Source: Labilithrix luteola (GTDB taxonomy: Bacteria; Myxococcota_A; Polyangia; Polyangiales; Polyangiaceae). From it: a stretch of DNA of 64,000 nt. Every line of letters starts with the position of its first letter. The stretch's first letter is position 1. Made by a program: the position numbers and the translations under genes. Below, piece by piece: positions 16,026 through 24,240 of the stretch. Under the pieces are notes generated by a model. The model worked only from the letters and a program-made list of their open reading frames with translations. It was not told the DNA's origin and did not search any database. Where the stretch lies: assembly GCF_001263205.1 (NCBI RefSeq), contig NZ_CP012333.1, forward strand, positions 2,170,001-2,234,000. The letters run 5' to 3'.

Positions 16026-17144
16026 ATGGGCGCGGCGCCTCGTGCTTGGCCACTGACACGCCTGACACGCCTTCTAAGCGTCATGTGTGCGGCGGCGTCT
16101 GCGGTGGTCATTTTCCTCGCGTCTACGACGCGGCCCGCTCATGCCGAGGATTCGAACGCGCCGCTCGTCGAGGTGGTCCTCGTCCAAGCGGACGACGAGC
16201 GCCTCGAAGCGGCGCTCCGCGAGCTCCTCTCACGCATCCACGTCACGCCGCGCTTTGCTCGGACGTCGCGTCCACTCGCGCATCCCGCGAGCCCCTCGTC
16301 GCAGCTGCTCGCGGCCGTCGATGTGGACTTCAGTGATCCGCACAAGGTTCGCGTTGCCATCGTGGACACGCGGCACGACCGTGTTCTCGTCCACGAGATT
16401 GCCACCGATGGCGGAGTCGACGAGGTCGTGCGCGAGGAGATTTCGCACATCACCGTGTACGCGGTCGAGGCCCTGCTCCGCGGCGAGGTACTAGGAACTC
16501 CGCGCGAGGTTGTACCGGCCACGCCCATCGAGCCCATCGAGACGCCGACACCGCCAACCTCTCCACGCGTCCCGACCAGGCCCCCGCCACCGGCAAAGCT
16601 CGTGGCGCACGTCGAGCTCGAAACCGAGGCGAGCGTTCGAACCTACGCGCCGGTGGCACCGGTCGTCTTCGGAACGGGCGCGGCGCTCGCCTTGAGCGCA
16701 CGTCCCGGGGCCATCGCGCTCCGTGGCGCATTGCTCGTCGAGCAGCGCACCTCCGTCACGGTCGCCACGCAATCGGTGTCGTCACGGTTCGCGCAGCATG
16801 CACTGCGTGCCGACGTTTCATGCGGAATACCGCTCGCGCCCTCGCTGGATCTCGTGCTCGGCGTCGGCGCTGGACTCGACTTCGTCTCCGTCCAAACGAC
16901 TGTGCTCCGCGCGGGAGCGAAGCCCGCCACCGAGAATGGCTTCGTCGACCGCGTGCCGGTGATCGGCGCGTTCGCCGGCACCGCCGTCTCGATCGCGCCA
17001 CGGCTCACGGCACGCGCGGACGTCGGCGTCGACGTCCCCGTCAGGGCCCCGACCTACGTCGTCGACAGCAGCCACGAGATCGTTCTCCTATCTCCCTATA
17101 CCGTCCGGGGCGTGGTCCGCGTGGGTCTCGACGTCCGGTTCTGA
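16026..17144 (+). CDS. Predicted outer-membrane barrel protein (module copy 1)
   Basis: 372 residues. A signal peptide (SVMCAAASAVVIFLASTTRPAHA, cleavage before ED) is followed by a periplasmic alpha/beta domain (about 45-150: VEVVLVQADDERLEAALRELLSRI, VRVAIVDTRHDRVLVHEIA), a Pro-rich linker (TPIEPIETPTPPTSPRVPTRPPPP) and a C-terminal half of alternating strands ending in TVRGVVRVGLDVRF; the terminal Phe is typical of outer-membrane barrels. ATG 16083 is an alternative start. It converges on the TPR gene (9 bp apart). A protein of the same layout lies at 59023-60090 at the head of module copy 2, which is why I count it as a module member. Confidence 0.75.
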   Translation: MGAAPRAWPLTRLTRLLSVMCAAASAVVIFLASTTRPAHAEDSNAPLVEVVLVQADDERLEAALRELLSRIHVTPRFARTSRPLAHPASPSSQLLAAVDVDFSDPHKVRVAIVDTRHDRVLVHEIATDGGVDEVVREEISHITVYAVEALLRGEVLGTPREVVPATPIEPIETPTPPTSPRVPTRPPPPAKLVAHVELETEASVRTYAPVAPVVFGTGAALALSARPGAIALRGALLVEQRTSVTVATQSVSSRFAQHALRADVSCGIPLAPSLDLVLGVGAGLDFVSVQTTVLRAGAKPATENGFVDRVPVIGAFAGTAVSIAPRLTARADVGVDVPVRAPTYVVDSSHEIVLLSPYTVRGVVRVGLDVRF

Positions 17145-17153
17145 CGCCAACGA

Positions 17154-17993
17154 TCAGCGCGGGCTGTCGAGCGCCTCCAGCGCCTCCACGCGGTAGGCCG
17201 ACTTCGGAAACGCATCGAGGAGCGCGCGCCAGGCCGTTCGCGCCTCGACCTGCCGCCCGAGCTTCTTCAACGCTTGCGCACGGCCGACCAGAGCCTGCTC
17301 GGTCAGCGTTCCCGTCGGCGACTCCGCAAGGTAGGCATCGAACAGTCCAAGCGCGCTCTCGCCCGCGCCTCGCGCGAGCTGCATGCGCCCGACGATGACT
17401 CGCGTCGCATTCGCTTCGCGTGAGCGGGGATAGCGATCGAGGAGCTCGCGATAGAGCGTCTCGGCGGCCGCGTCATCCGCCCGGTGTCGTGCGGCGTTCG
17501 CGCGCTCGAAGAGCGATGCTGCGCTGTCCGCCAAGACCTCCGAATTCACCGACGTCGGCGCGTCGGCGCGCGGAGGCACATTTCGTGGTGCCTGCGCATG
17601 CGGCAAAGACGGCGCGGAAGGCAGCGAATCGACGCTGATCCCGAGGCTCGCCCCTGGAACTGCGACCGGTGGCGCGACCGCCTCTGCAGTCGGTGCTTCT
17701 TCGCGTTGCTCCGGCGTCGCCACGACCGCCACGGCTCGCGTGGGAGAGCTCGGAGCCCGTGTCGACACGTACGTCGCTCCGGCGAGCACGACGATCGCCG
17801 AGATGCCCACTCCCCCTAGCCATCGCCATCCGGCCCGCTTCGGGACGTTGCCGGTCAACGCCGAGAGCGCACGCTCCGACGTTGCCGCCGTCAATCGCGC
17901 AAGCCGGCCATCCGCCTCTGCCCGCTCGAGCGCCTCGCGGCCTCGCTTCGCCAAGTGCCTCTGCGCCTGGTCGACGACATCCATGTCACTCAT
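17154..17993 (-). CDS. Single-pass membrane protein with C-terminal TPR region (module copy 1)
   Basis: 279 residues: a cytoplasmic N-terminal segment (1-55), one transmembrane helix (about 58-76, RWLGGVGISAIVVLAGATYV), a Pro/Ala/Val linker containing GISVDSLPSAPSL (118-130), then a TPR/YbgF-like helical region (about 150-279: SLFERANAARHRADDAAAETLYRELLDRYPRS, GRAQALKKLGRQVEARTAWRALLDAFPKSAYR). It overlaps the sigma-factor gene by 8 bp and is the last gene of module copy 1. By position and topology it could be a membrane-bound sigma regulator, but the N-terminus has no zinc anti-sigma motif. The copy 2 counterpart (57435) shares the RWGWLG helix start and the SLPS motif. Confidence 0.8.
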   Translation of the reverse strand: MSDMDVVDQAQRHLAKRGREALERAEADGRLARLTAATSERALSALTGNVPKRAGWRWLGGVGISAIVVLAGATYVSTRAPSSPTRAVAVVATPEQREEAPTAEAVAPPVAVPGASLGISVDSLPSAPSLPHAQAPRNVPPRADAPTSVNSEVLADSAASLFERANAARHRADDAAAETLYRELLDRYPRSREANATRVIVGRMQLARGAGESALGLFDAYLAESPTGTLTEQALVGRAQALKKLGRQVEARTAWRALLDAFPKSAYRVEALEALDSPR

Positions 17994-18657
17994 CGCCTGG
18001 CCCTCCTTTCACGGCCGGCAGGCCGCTCGCCGCGACGAGCGCACATAGTTCGGGATCTGCTTCGATTCGACGACGAAGCGCTTCGCGTGCGAGTCGAACG
18101 CGACTCCGCACCGTGTTGACCGGCACTCCTGCATGGGTCGCGATCTCGTCCAGGTCGTAGTCGAGCACCACGCGCATGAGGAGCGCCTCCGCCTGCACGT
18201 CCGGCAACGTTGCCAAGAGCTCGTTGAGCACGCGCCGAAGCCCCTGATCGACGGGGTCCGACGTGTCGTCGACCACCTCTTCGTCGGTCTCGACACCTTT
18301 GCTGAGGCGAAACTTCTCCGCGAGGATGCTCTTCCTCTGACTCTTCCTTCGGACCTTGATGGCGGTCCGAGACACGATGAGCAGTGCATACGTTCGAAAG
18401 CTCGCTTCGTGGCGGAACGTCGCCAGCCTCTTCATCACCTCCATGATGCCGAGCTGGACAGCGTCATCGAGATCCGGGTGTTTCGCACCTAGGGTTGCCA
18501 CCGCCACCCGGAAGGCGTCCGGCATGAGGGCCTCGACGAGCGCATGAGTTGCCTGCGCATCCCCCGCCACAGCGCGTGCGACGAGTGGGAGGGGCTCGCG
18601 TCTCGGCGTCTCGCCGGGCGCTGCAAAGGCATTCACGTCACTACGAAAGATGGCCAT
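17986..18657 (-). CDS. ECF-type sigma factor (module copy 1)
   Basis: 223 residues. Region 2: ALVEALMPDAFRVAVATLGAKHPDLDDAVQLGIMEVMKRLATFRHEASFRTYALLIVSRTAIKVRRK. Region 4: LPDVQAEALLMRVVLDYDLDEIATHAGVPVNTVRSRVRLAREALRRRI. The unusual DDAVQ in region 2.2 and a long acidic spacer (GVETDEEVVDDTSDP) set it apart from the sigma factor at 12539. It starts 3 bp after the IgGFc-like gene and overlaps the TPR gene by 8 bp. It likely transcribes its own module; no promoter motif was confirmed. Confidence 0.9.
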   Translation of the reverse strand: MAIFRSDVNAFAAPGETPRREPLPLVARAVAGDAQATHALVEALMPDAFRVAVATLGAKHPDLDDAVQLGIMEVMKRLATFRHEASFRTYALLIVSRTAIKVRRKSQRKSILAEKFRLSKGVETDEEVVDDTSDPVDQGLRRVLNELLATLPDVQAEALLMRVVLDYDLDEIATHAGVPVNTVRSRVRLAREALRRRIEADPELCALVAASGLPAVKGGPGDE

Positions 18658-18660
18658 GGG

Positions 18661-20448
18661 TCAACGCACGGGGGGCGGCTCGATGGCATTGAGCGTACGG
18701 ATCGCCGAGCCTCCCGGATAGGAGTAGCTGACGGCGTAATCCGTTCCCCAAACGGCAACGCTGAAGGGGCCGCGACTGTCGAGCTCACGACGACCAGGCC
18801 CGCACATGCCCTCTCCGACCTTCTGATTGACGGAGAACGACCTCAGCGGGACGTGGACGTATTCGTATTTTCCCTGCTTACCAATCGGCTTCCAGCCCTC
18901 GAGAGCGCCGCCACAATCGAGCGTCACGGGCTCGAAGTCCCCTCCTTCGTGCCGTGCACGGACGACGACCAAGTGGGCATTTCGGTAGTTCGGCTCGACG
19001 TACATGCTGTACTTGTCGAGGAACTGCTCCGCGGGGACGACCGAGGTGAACTCGGGATCACCGTCTTCGAGACGGACCGCGTCGAAGCCCAATCCCGTCA
19101 TGTAGGCGTAGACGCCGATGGGGTGCGCGGCGTCCTGACTCGTGACCACGAACGGCTTGTCCGTGATGAAGAGCGTCGATTCTCCGGCCTTCAACGTGCT
19201 CGCCGCGTCGTCCGGTTTGACCGGATCGTAGGTGAGGGTCGTGTCGTCGACCGCGGCGACAATCCGATAGTAGTACTTCTCGGGGAAACCAGAGGCGAGC
19301 CGCGTCATGTACGGAGCGACCGCGTACTCCTTTCCCCACGAACGAACGGGAAGAAGCTGGAGTTGCCCCGCATCGCACGCGTCGACCTGTTGTGGGATTC
19401 GCATGCACTCGTGTCCGCCGAAGACGGCGAAGTTCTTCTTCGACACGATACGGCTGCCGAGCAGATCTTCCTTCTGCGCGAACTGGAGAACCTCTCCTCG
19501 TGAAAGTCGATAGGTGTGCGGAATGCTCTTCTCCGCGGCTTCGACGTCGCGCCCCGCCTCGACAGGCACGCTGCCGAACAGCGTGATCTCGGTGTCGTCC
19601 TCGGCAGCGACGATCTGAACAGTCGGCTTGCCGTCGTACTTGACGACGCGCTCCCAGGCGGTGGTCACGACGTAATCGTTCTTCCAGGACGCGAGCGGAA
19701 GAAGCAGCGTGGCCGTCGATGCGTACGAACCTGCGCCTCCGAATGGCCAAATGCTGTACGCGGACACAGGCGCGGTCGTCTTGATTCGAAAGGAGGAGCC
19801 ACGCGCGGTCCCCGCGACGCTCGTATCGGCGGATACGGCGGGAGTGACGCCGCCCGGACACGGGACCCAGTGACTGGGATCCGACCCCACGGCCGTCGGC
19901 GATTGGGCGAGAAAGACGATGGCGACGTCGCCGGGTTGGAGCTCCCCGGTGAACGGCTCGTAGGTGACGTTCTCGCCCTCGGTCCGGACGACGCGAATCG
20001 AGTCCGCGAGGTCGAGCGGAGCGCCGGCGTACTCGGCCTCGATCCGAACCGGCGTTGGCCAGGTGTTCGCCAGGAACGAGGCGAAGCACGAGCCCGAAGT
20101 GTCGAAAAAACGGCTGGGTGGCAACGTCGCGAACTCGCATCCGAGCGAGCTACCGTTGCTCGCTGCGGCGTCGCAGGCCGGCACGCACTGGGTTCCGGCG
20201 CAGCCTTCGCCAGGCGCGCACGTGGTGATGACGCGAGACTCGTCGCACCCGTCGACGACGGAGCGCAGATCGCGCGAGCACCGGACCTTCCCTGAACACT
20301 CTGGCAGCGAGGTTCCCGCTTCCGGCTCCGGCTCCGGAAAACGAGTCTGTGGATCGTCGTAGCCGTCGCGGCCGTTACCACAAGCGAGCGGCGCTACGAC
20401 CAGCGCGCCGAGGCACACCAGCAATTGGATAGTCGGATGCTGCTTCAT
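18661..20448 (-). CDS. IgGFc-binding-like lipoprotein (module copy 1)
   Basis: 595 residues. The N-terminal signal is IQLLVCLGALVVAPLAC with the likely lipidated Cys23; a short Pro/Glu linker follows. A Cys-rich segment (CSRDLRSVVDGCDESRVITTCAPGEGCAGTQCVPACDAA) precedes the IgGFc_binding-type beta domain (ASFLANTWPTPVRIEAEYAGAPLDL, VSAYSIWPFGGAGSYASTATLLLPLASW, VQIVAAEDDTEITLFG, EVLQFAQKEDLLGSRI, FAVFGGHECMRIP, DDTTLTYDPVKP, GVYAYMTG). The family name comes from a human mucus protein; no antibody-binding role is implied here. Its start overlaps the RCC1 gene stop by 4 bp. The copy 2 paralogue is at 50494. Confidence 0.88.
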   Translation of the reverse strand: MKQHPTIQLLVCLGALVVAPLACGNGRDGYDDPQTRFPEPEPEAGTSLPECSGKVRCSRDLRSVVDGCDESRVITTCAPGEGCAGTQCVPACDAAASNGSSLGCEFATLPPSRFFDTSGSCFASFLANTWPTPVRIEAEYAGAPLDLADSIRVVRTEGENVTYEPFTGELQPGDVAIVFLAQSPTAVGSDPSHWVPCPGGVTPAVSADTSVAGTARGSSFRIKTTAPVSAYSIWPFGGAGSYASTATLLLPLASWKNDYVVTTAWERVVKYDGKPTVQIVAAEDDTEITLFGSVPVEAGRDVEAAEKSIPHTYRLSRGEVLQFAQKEDLLGSRIVSKKNFAVFGGHECMRIPQQVDACDAGQLQLLPVRSWGKEYAVAPYMTRLASGFPEKYYYRIVAAVDDTTLTYDPVKPDDAASTLKAGESTLFITDKPFVVTSQDAAHPIGVYAYMTGLGFDAVRLEDGDPEFTSVVPAEQFLDKYSMYVEPNYRNAHLVVVRARHEGGDFEPVTLDCGGALEGWKPIGKQGKYEYVHVPLRSFSVNQKVGEGMCGPGRRELDSRGPFSVAVWGTDYAVSYSYPGGSAIRTLNAIEPPPVR

Positions 20449-21788
20449 CGAATGGCCTCGGCTTCCGGATGCGCGAGCCAGTCGATGGAACCGCGCCCGA
20501 GCTCACCGTTTCCGTTTGCCCCCCAACACTTGATCTCACCGCTGACGAGCAGCGCGCACGTCGACGACCGCATCGTCGCGAAGGAGACGACCTGCCCTCC
20601 GAGCCCGGTCACTTCCCGTGGATAATTGGCTCGCGCCTCGGTGCTGGGGTCGACCCCGAGCGTTCCCGAGGAATTGAGGCCCCACCGGAAGAGTCTCCCG
20701 GTCGAAAGAAGCGCCCCGCCCTGCGCCAATGCCTCGACGCCTCCGAGCTTCACGTCGACGACCTCCGCTCGCGCCGGCAGATAGAGCGTCTCGTGCACGA
20801 ATCCGGTGGTCGACCCGAATGCGTCTTGGAGATAGCTCCACCTCGTGACGAGACCGTCGTAACCGACGAACGCGAACGCACCGATCCGTGCGACTCCCTC
20901 GATTTCGGCAGGACGGGACGGCGGCTCCGATCCGATCGTGCCGACCGCAAGATGACGGCCGACGCTGGCCAGAATGCCGCCGTCGAGGAGCGCCATGATG
21001 GTGTCGCCGCCGGAAAGCTCGTCGCGGTGACCGGCGCCGACGACCACGGCATGCACCGGCGGTCGAAACGTGGAGACCCGCTGGGGAGCGAAGGTCGGGT
21101 CGTCGCCGGCGTCGACGCCGAGGCCCGTCATCCATTGGCCCCAGCAATACAGCGCGCGATCGGCCGAGCCGATGGCGCATGCGGTCACGGCCCCGAGCTG
21201 GACCTCGTCGACGGGAGGCAGCCCTTCCACACGCGTCGGCGTGAGGAGCCGCGCTTCGCTTGCGGGTCGCCCGAGCTGCCCATAATCATTGCGGCCCCAA
21301 CAGAAGACCGATCCGTCCGAGGTCCGCGCGCAGGTCCCGAAGTTCGAGCCCACGCTGATTTGCGTCACGTTGCCGAGGCCGCTGACCGGTTGCGGAGTGG
21401 CGCTCTCGAGAGCGGACACGAGCCCTCCCCGGCCGAGTGCGTTGTCGCCGGGCTCGACAATCCCGTCGACGCTCTGCGGTGGAGTCATCGAGTCGCGGCC
21501 CCAACAGCGAACGGTGCCGTCTTTCACGAGACCGCACGTGTGCTCGCCACCATTGCCGCTGAGCGCGAGGTAACAAGGCTCGACCTTGCACTCGACCTCG
21601 AGAGCCTTCGTCCCGCCGTCGTCGACCGGCCGCGCGTCCGCGACGGCATCCGGGGCCCCCGCTTCCGCAGGCGGCGGCGAACCTCCGTCCGACTCGACAG
21701 GAGCGCTGTCGACGGTCGCCGACGTACACGACGCAATGATCAGGCATGCGATCGCCGAAGGGAGCAAGAACATCGTCCGGCGTTTCAC
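20445..21788 (-). CDS. RCC1-repeat lipoprotein (module copy 1)
   Basis: 447 residues. Lipoprotein signal MKRRTMFLLPSAIACLIIASC (Cys21), an Asp/Pro/Ala linker to about residue 65, then RCC1-type blades: GGEHTCGLVKDGTVRCWGRD, SNFGTCARTSDGSVFCWGRNDYGQLG, ACAIGSADRALYCWGQ and MRSSTCALLVSGEIKCWGANGNGELG. Middle blades are degenerate (SVGRHLAVGT, FVGYDGLVTRW). The whole should form a seven-bladed propeller outside the cell. It overlaps both neighbours by 4 bp (20445-20448 and 21785-21788). The counterpart in copy 2 is at 52312. Confidence 0.9.
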   Translation of the reverse strand: MKRRTMFLLPSAIACLIIASCTSATVDSAPVESDGGSPPPAEAGAPDAVADARPVDDGGTKALEVECKVEPCYLALSGNGGEHTCGLVKDGTVRCWGRDSMTPPQSVDGIVEPGDNALGRGGLVSALESATPQPVSGLGNVTQISVGSNFGTCARTSDGSVFCWGRNDYGQLGRPASEARLLTPTRVEGLPPVDEVQLGAVTACAIGSADRALYCWGQWMTGLGVDAGDDPTFAPQRVSTFRPPVHAVVVGAGHRDELSGGDTIMALLDGGILASVGRHLAVGTIGSEPPSRPAEIEGVARIGAFAFVGYDGLVTRWSYLQDAFGSTTGFVHETLYLPARAEVVDVKLGGVEALAQGGALLSTGRLFRWGLNSSGTLGVDPSTEARANYPREVTGLGGQVVSFATMRSSTCALLVSGEIKCWGANGNGELGRGSIDWLAHPEAEAIR

Positions 21789-23020
21789 GGTTGACCTCCG
21801 TCACGCGCGACCTTTCGCATAGCTGCGAATCCGGTCTTGGGAGCCGTGACGTCTCCCCGAGCTGCCTGACCGACGATCCAGGCCTCGCCATCGGGGCCCG
21901 CCCAAATGCCATTGACCATTCCGGTCGGCAGGTTTCCGAGCTCCGTTCGCACGAGCTCGACGTCCGTTCCGTTCCATTGGTACATCAGGCAACCGTTCGT
22001 GAACCAGGCGAGGCTCGGAGAAACGACGAAGCCCGTCAGATTGCTGCACCACTCGCCCTCGGTCACCAGCAATCCGAAGTCCGAGCCTGGCCTTCCAGAG
22101 ATGACGTCCTTCGAGAAGAGCGGCGCGCTCAGCCCGCCGTCTTCGGCGACCGAAACGAGCCGCAGCTGCGTACGAGTAAAGCCGGGCGCTCCCGTCCACA
22201 TCCAAAGCTGCCGCTTTTGGTTTTGCTCGAAGCCTTGGAGCCACGTGACTCGCTCGCCATCACCGAGGAGCGCAGACGTCCAAGCGGTTCCGTCGTAATG
22301 AGCGACAGCGCCGCGCGCCGATTGCGGGGACCAATCACAACCCCAGGGCGATCTGCAAAGCTCGCCGGCGACGTAGACGTCCTCGGCTCCAGCTCCCCAG
22401 ATGTTGAAATTGCCAATCTCCGAAGAGAGATCCTCCGCCACGACGAGTCCGGCGTCGGGCTCTTCACGAAGATGCTGGATACGCGATCCGTTGATTCGCC
22501 AAATGGCATCCGAGGTGGATGGCACCCAGCTCGCGCCGCCGGTGGAATCGAACGCCTGGAAGCTCGGCGCCCCTCCCCGCACGGTGTAGTGCACGACGAG
22601 GCTCGTGCCCCATATCCAGACATCGTCGTGTCCGCTCACCCGGATTCCCTTGAAGGAGAATCGAGGATCCGTTCCCTGGTATTGATAGACGTGCGTCCAC
22701 GCCTGTCCGTCCCATCGCAGGACGAAGTTCGCCCCCACGGCCCAAGCGTCGTCGACGTTCGCCGCGGACACCGCGATCAGCGGGGCTTGGACCGGCAAGG
22801 GGACGTAGCAGAACCCGCCGGAGCTGCAGGTCTGGACGGGACGAGCCGCATCGGCGTCCTCCGGCGGCGCCGTCTCGCTCCCTGCGTCCGAGGGAACGAC
22901 GGGAGGCAGCGAACCGCCGTCTTCTGCCTGGAGCTCCGGCGTGCTGGATTCCGCGCAAGCGAAGAAGCCGAGCGCCGACAGCGGGGCGACGAGCGCGAGG
23001 ACGAGAGACCGCGGGTTCAT
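21785..23020 (-). CDS. WGS/DVW-repeat propeller lipoprotein B (module copy 1)
   Basis: 411 residues from ATG 23020 (MNPRSLVLALVAPLSALGFFAC), which overlaps the preceding stop by 4 bp; the open frame upstream is antisense-like noise. Lipobox GFFAC, Asp/Glu linker, a CSSGGFCYVPLPVQAPL segment, then propeller-like repeats: VSAANVDDAWAVGANFVLRWDGQAWTHVYQY, DDVWIWGTSLVVHY, NIWGAGAEDVYVAGEL, VAHYDGTAWTSALL and NGIWAGPDGEAWIVGQ. These resemble the 'Gsspsd-vWavG-g-vlhwdG' repeats of myxobacterial surface proteins. Function unknown. The counterpart in copy 2 is probably 53775-55031. Confidence 0.83.
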   Translation of the reverse strand: MNPRSLVLALVAPLSALGFFACAESSTPELQAEDGGSLPPVVPSDAGSETAPPEDADAARPVQTCSSGGFCYVPLPVQAPLIAVSAANVDDAWAVGANFVLRWDGQAWTHVYQYQGTDPRFSFKGIRVSGHDDVWIWGTSLVVHYTVRGGAPSFQAFDSTGGASWVPSTSDAIWRINGSRIQHLREEPDAGLVVAEDLSSEIGNFNIWGAGAEDVYVAGELCRSPWGCDWSPQSARGAVAHYDGTAWTSALLGDGERVTWLQGFEQNQKRQLWMWTGAPGFTRTQLRLVSVAEDGGLSAPLFSKDVISGRPGSDFGLLVTEGEWCSNLTGFVVSPSLAWFTNGCLMYQWNGTDVELVRTELGNLPTGMVNGIWAGPDGEAWIVGQAARGDVTAPKTGFAAMRKVARDGGQP

Positions 23021-24228
23021 GGTGCGCCTTTCTGCAGGTGCAACACCGTGCCCTGACCGACAATCCAGAGATCCGAGGGCGACGTTCCCCAAATCGAGAA
23101 GAGCCTCGGCTTGCTCGGCACGTCGTCGAAGGGTGTGGTGACTTTGTTCAAGCTCGTGCCGTCCCAATGGAGAACGGTGCCCTCTGCGCCGACCATCCAC
23201 ACGTCGTTGGGCGCGAAGCCGAACACGCCATGGAGATCCACGTTCACGGGAGACGGGACGTTGCGGAAGAACTTGTTCGATAGTTCGCTTCGCAACATGC
23301 GTCGCGTCGTGCCATGACCACCGACGACCCAGATGGCCTCGCTATCGGCCCATACGCCGGAGGCTACGTCGGTCGTCAGCACGAGTTGCTCCTCGAACTG
23401 CCACGAGTCAACGCCTTCCTCGTCCGGCCCGCGGTAGGCGCGGAAGACGCGCCCCTTGAGATGATTGCTCCAGTCGATGCTGGAGCCGACGGCCCAGATT
23501 TCGTCGGCGCGAGAAGCGCTCAGCGCCGTGAAGGAGAGCGACTGGTAGGCCGTCATCCCGATCTCGTCGACCACCTCTGGACCACCATCGGCCCACGCTG
23601 CGTAGCTCGAGATCCATGGCCCGCTACCGCCACGGAGCTTGGGCGAAAGCCGGGAGAGCAAAACGGTATTGTCGAATCCCGTCACCGCTGCGGGAGGAAG
23701 CTCGTAGGAAGGAAACGCGAGCGACGACCAGATCGTCTCCTTCGGCCCCTTCCACGAGGGCGCGTGCCAGAGCCACTTGCCGTCCGCCATCCACACGTCG
23801 CCGGAGCGGCCGCTCCAGACGCTTCGGATGGTGTACGGCACCGTTCCGTCGTCGGGCACCAGCGTCGTCTTCTCCCACGTGGTTCCGTCGTAGTGAAGAA
23901 CGGTGCCCGCGCTTCCCGCGGCCCACACGTCACGAGCGCTCGATCCCCATACCGAAGTGAGGCCGATCGTGCCATCGACGGGAATCGCCGCAACGCACAG
24001 TCCCGACGAGCTGCACGTGCCGGGCGAAACCTCCGTGGGTTTCGCTGAGTCAGGCTCGGCGTCGCGCACGCCCGCGTCCTCGGGGGCGGGAGGCTGCTCG
24101 GGCGGAAGGTTCGTCCCGCCGTCTTGGGGAGCGACCATCACTTCGACGTCATCGGCACAAGCGACGGCTCCGCCCGCCGCGCCCAGCGCGACGACGATCA
24201 TCGGAATCCATTTCGCGGAAACGGTCAT
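23017..24228 (-). CDS. WGS/DVW-repeat propeller lipoprotein A (module copy 1)
   Basis: 403 residues. Signal MTVSAKWIPMIVVALGAAGGAVAC with Cys24 as the lipid site; linker with PPEQPPAPEDAG; the segment TCSSSGLCVAAIPVDGTIGLTSVWGSSARDVWAAGSAGTVLHYDGTTWEK opens the first blade. Further blades are IRSVWSGRSGDVWMADGKWLWH, SRADEIWAVGSSIDW, WADSEAIWVVGGHGT, VFGFAPNDVWMVGAEGTVLHWDGTSLNK and SIWGTSPSDLWIVGQGTVLH. It starts 12 bp after the Cys-rich gene. No catalytic motif is visible; a binding or structural role at the cell surface is inferred. Confidence 0.85.
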   Translation of the reverse strand: MTVSAKWIPMIVVALGAAGGAVACADDVEVMVAPQDGGTNLPPEQPPAPEDAGVRDAEPDSAKPTEVSPGTCSSSGLCVAAIPVDGTIGLTSVWGSSARDVWAAGSAGTVLHYDGTTWEKTTLVPDDGTVPYTIRSVWSGRSGDVWMADGKWLWHAPSWKGPKETIWSSLAFPSYELPPAAVTGFDNTVLLSRLSPKLRGGSGPWISSYAAWADGGPEVVDEIGMTAYQSLSFTALSASRADEIWAVGSSIDWSNHLKGRVFRAYRGPDEEGVDSWQFEEQLVLTTDVASGVWADSEAIWVVGGHGTTRRMLRSELSNKFFRNVPSPVNVDLHGVFGFAPNDVWMVGAEGTVLHWDGTSLNKVTTPFDDVPSKPRLFSIWGTSPSDLWIVGQGTVLHLQKGAP

Positions 24229-24240
24229 GATTGGATACCT

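Noticed and set aside
18661..20448. Reading the IgGFc-like proteins as antibody-binding factors
   Set aside because: The family name derives from a vertebrate mucin-like protein; nothing in the sequence or in the likely environmental habitat supports antibody binding.
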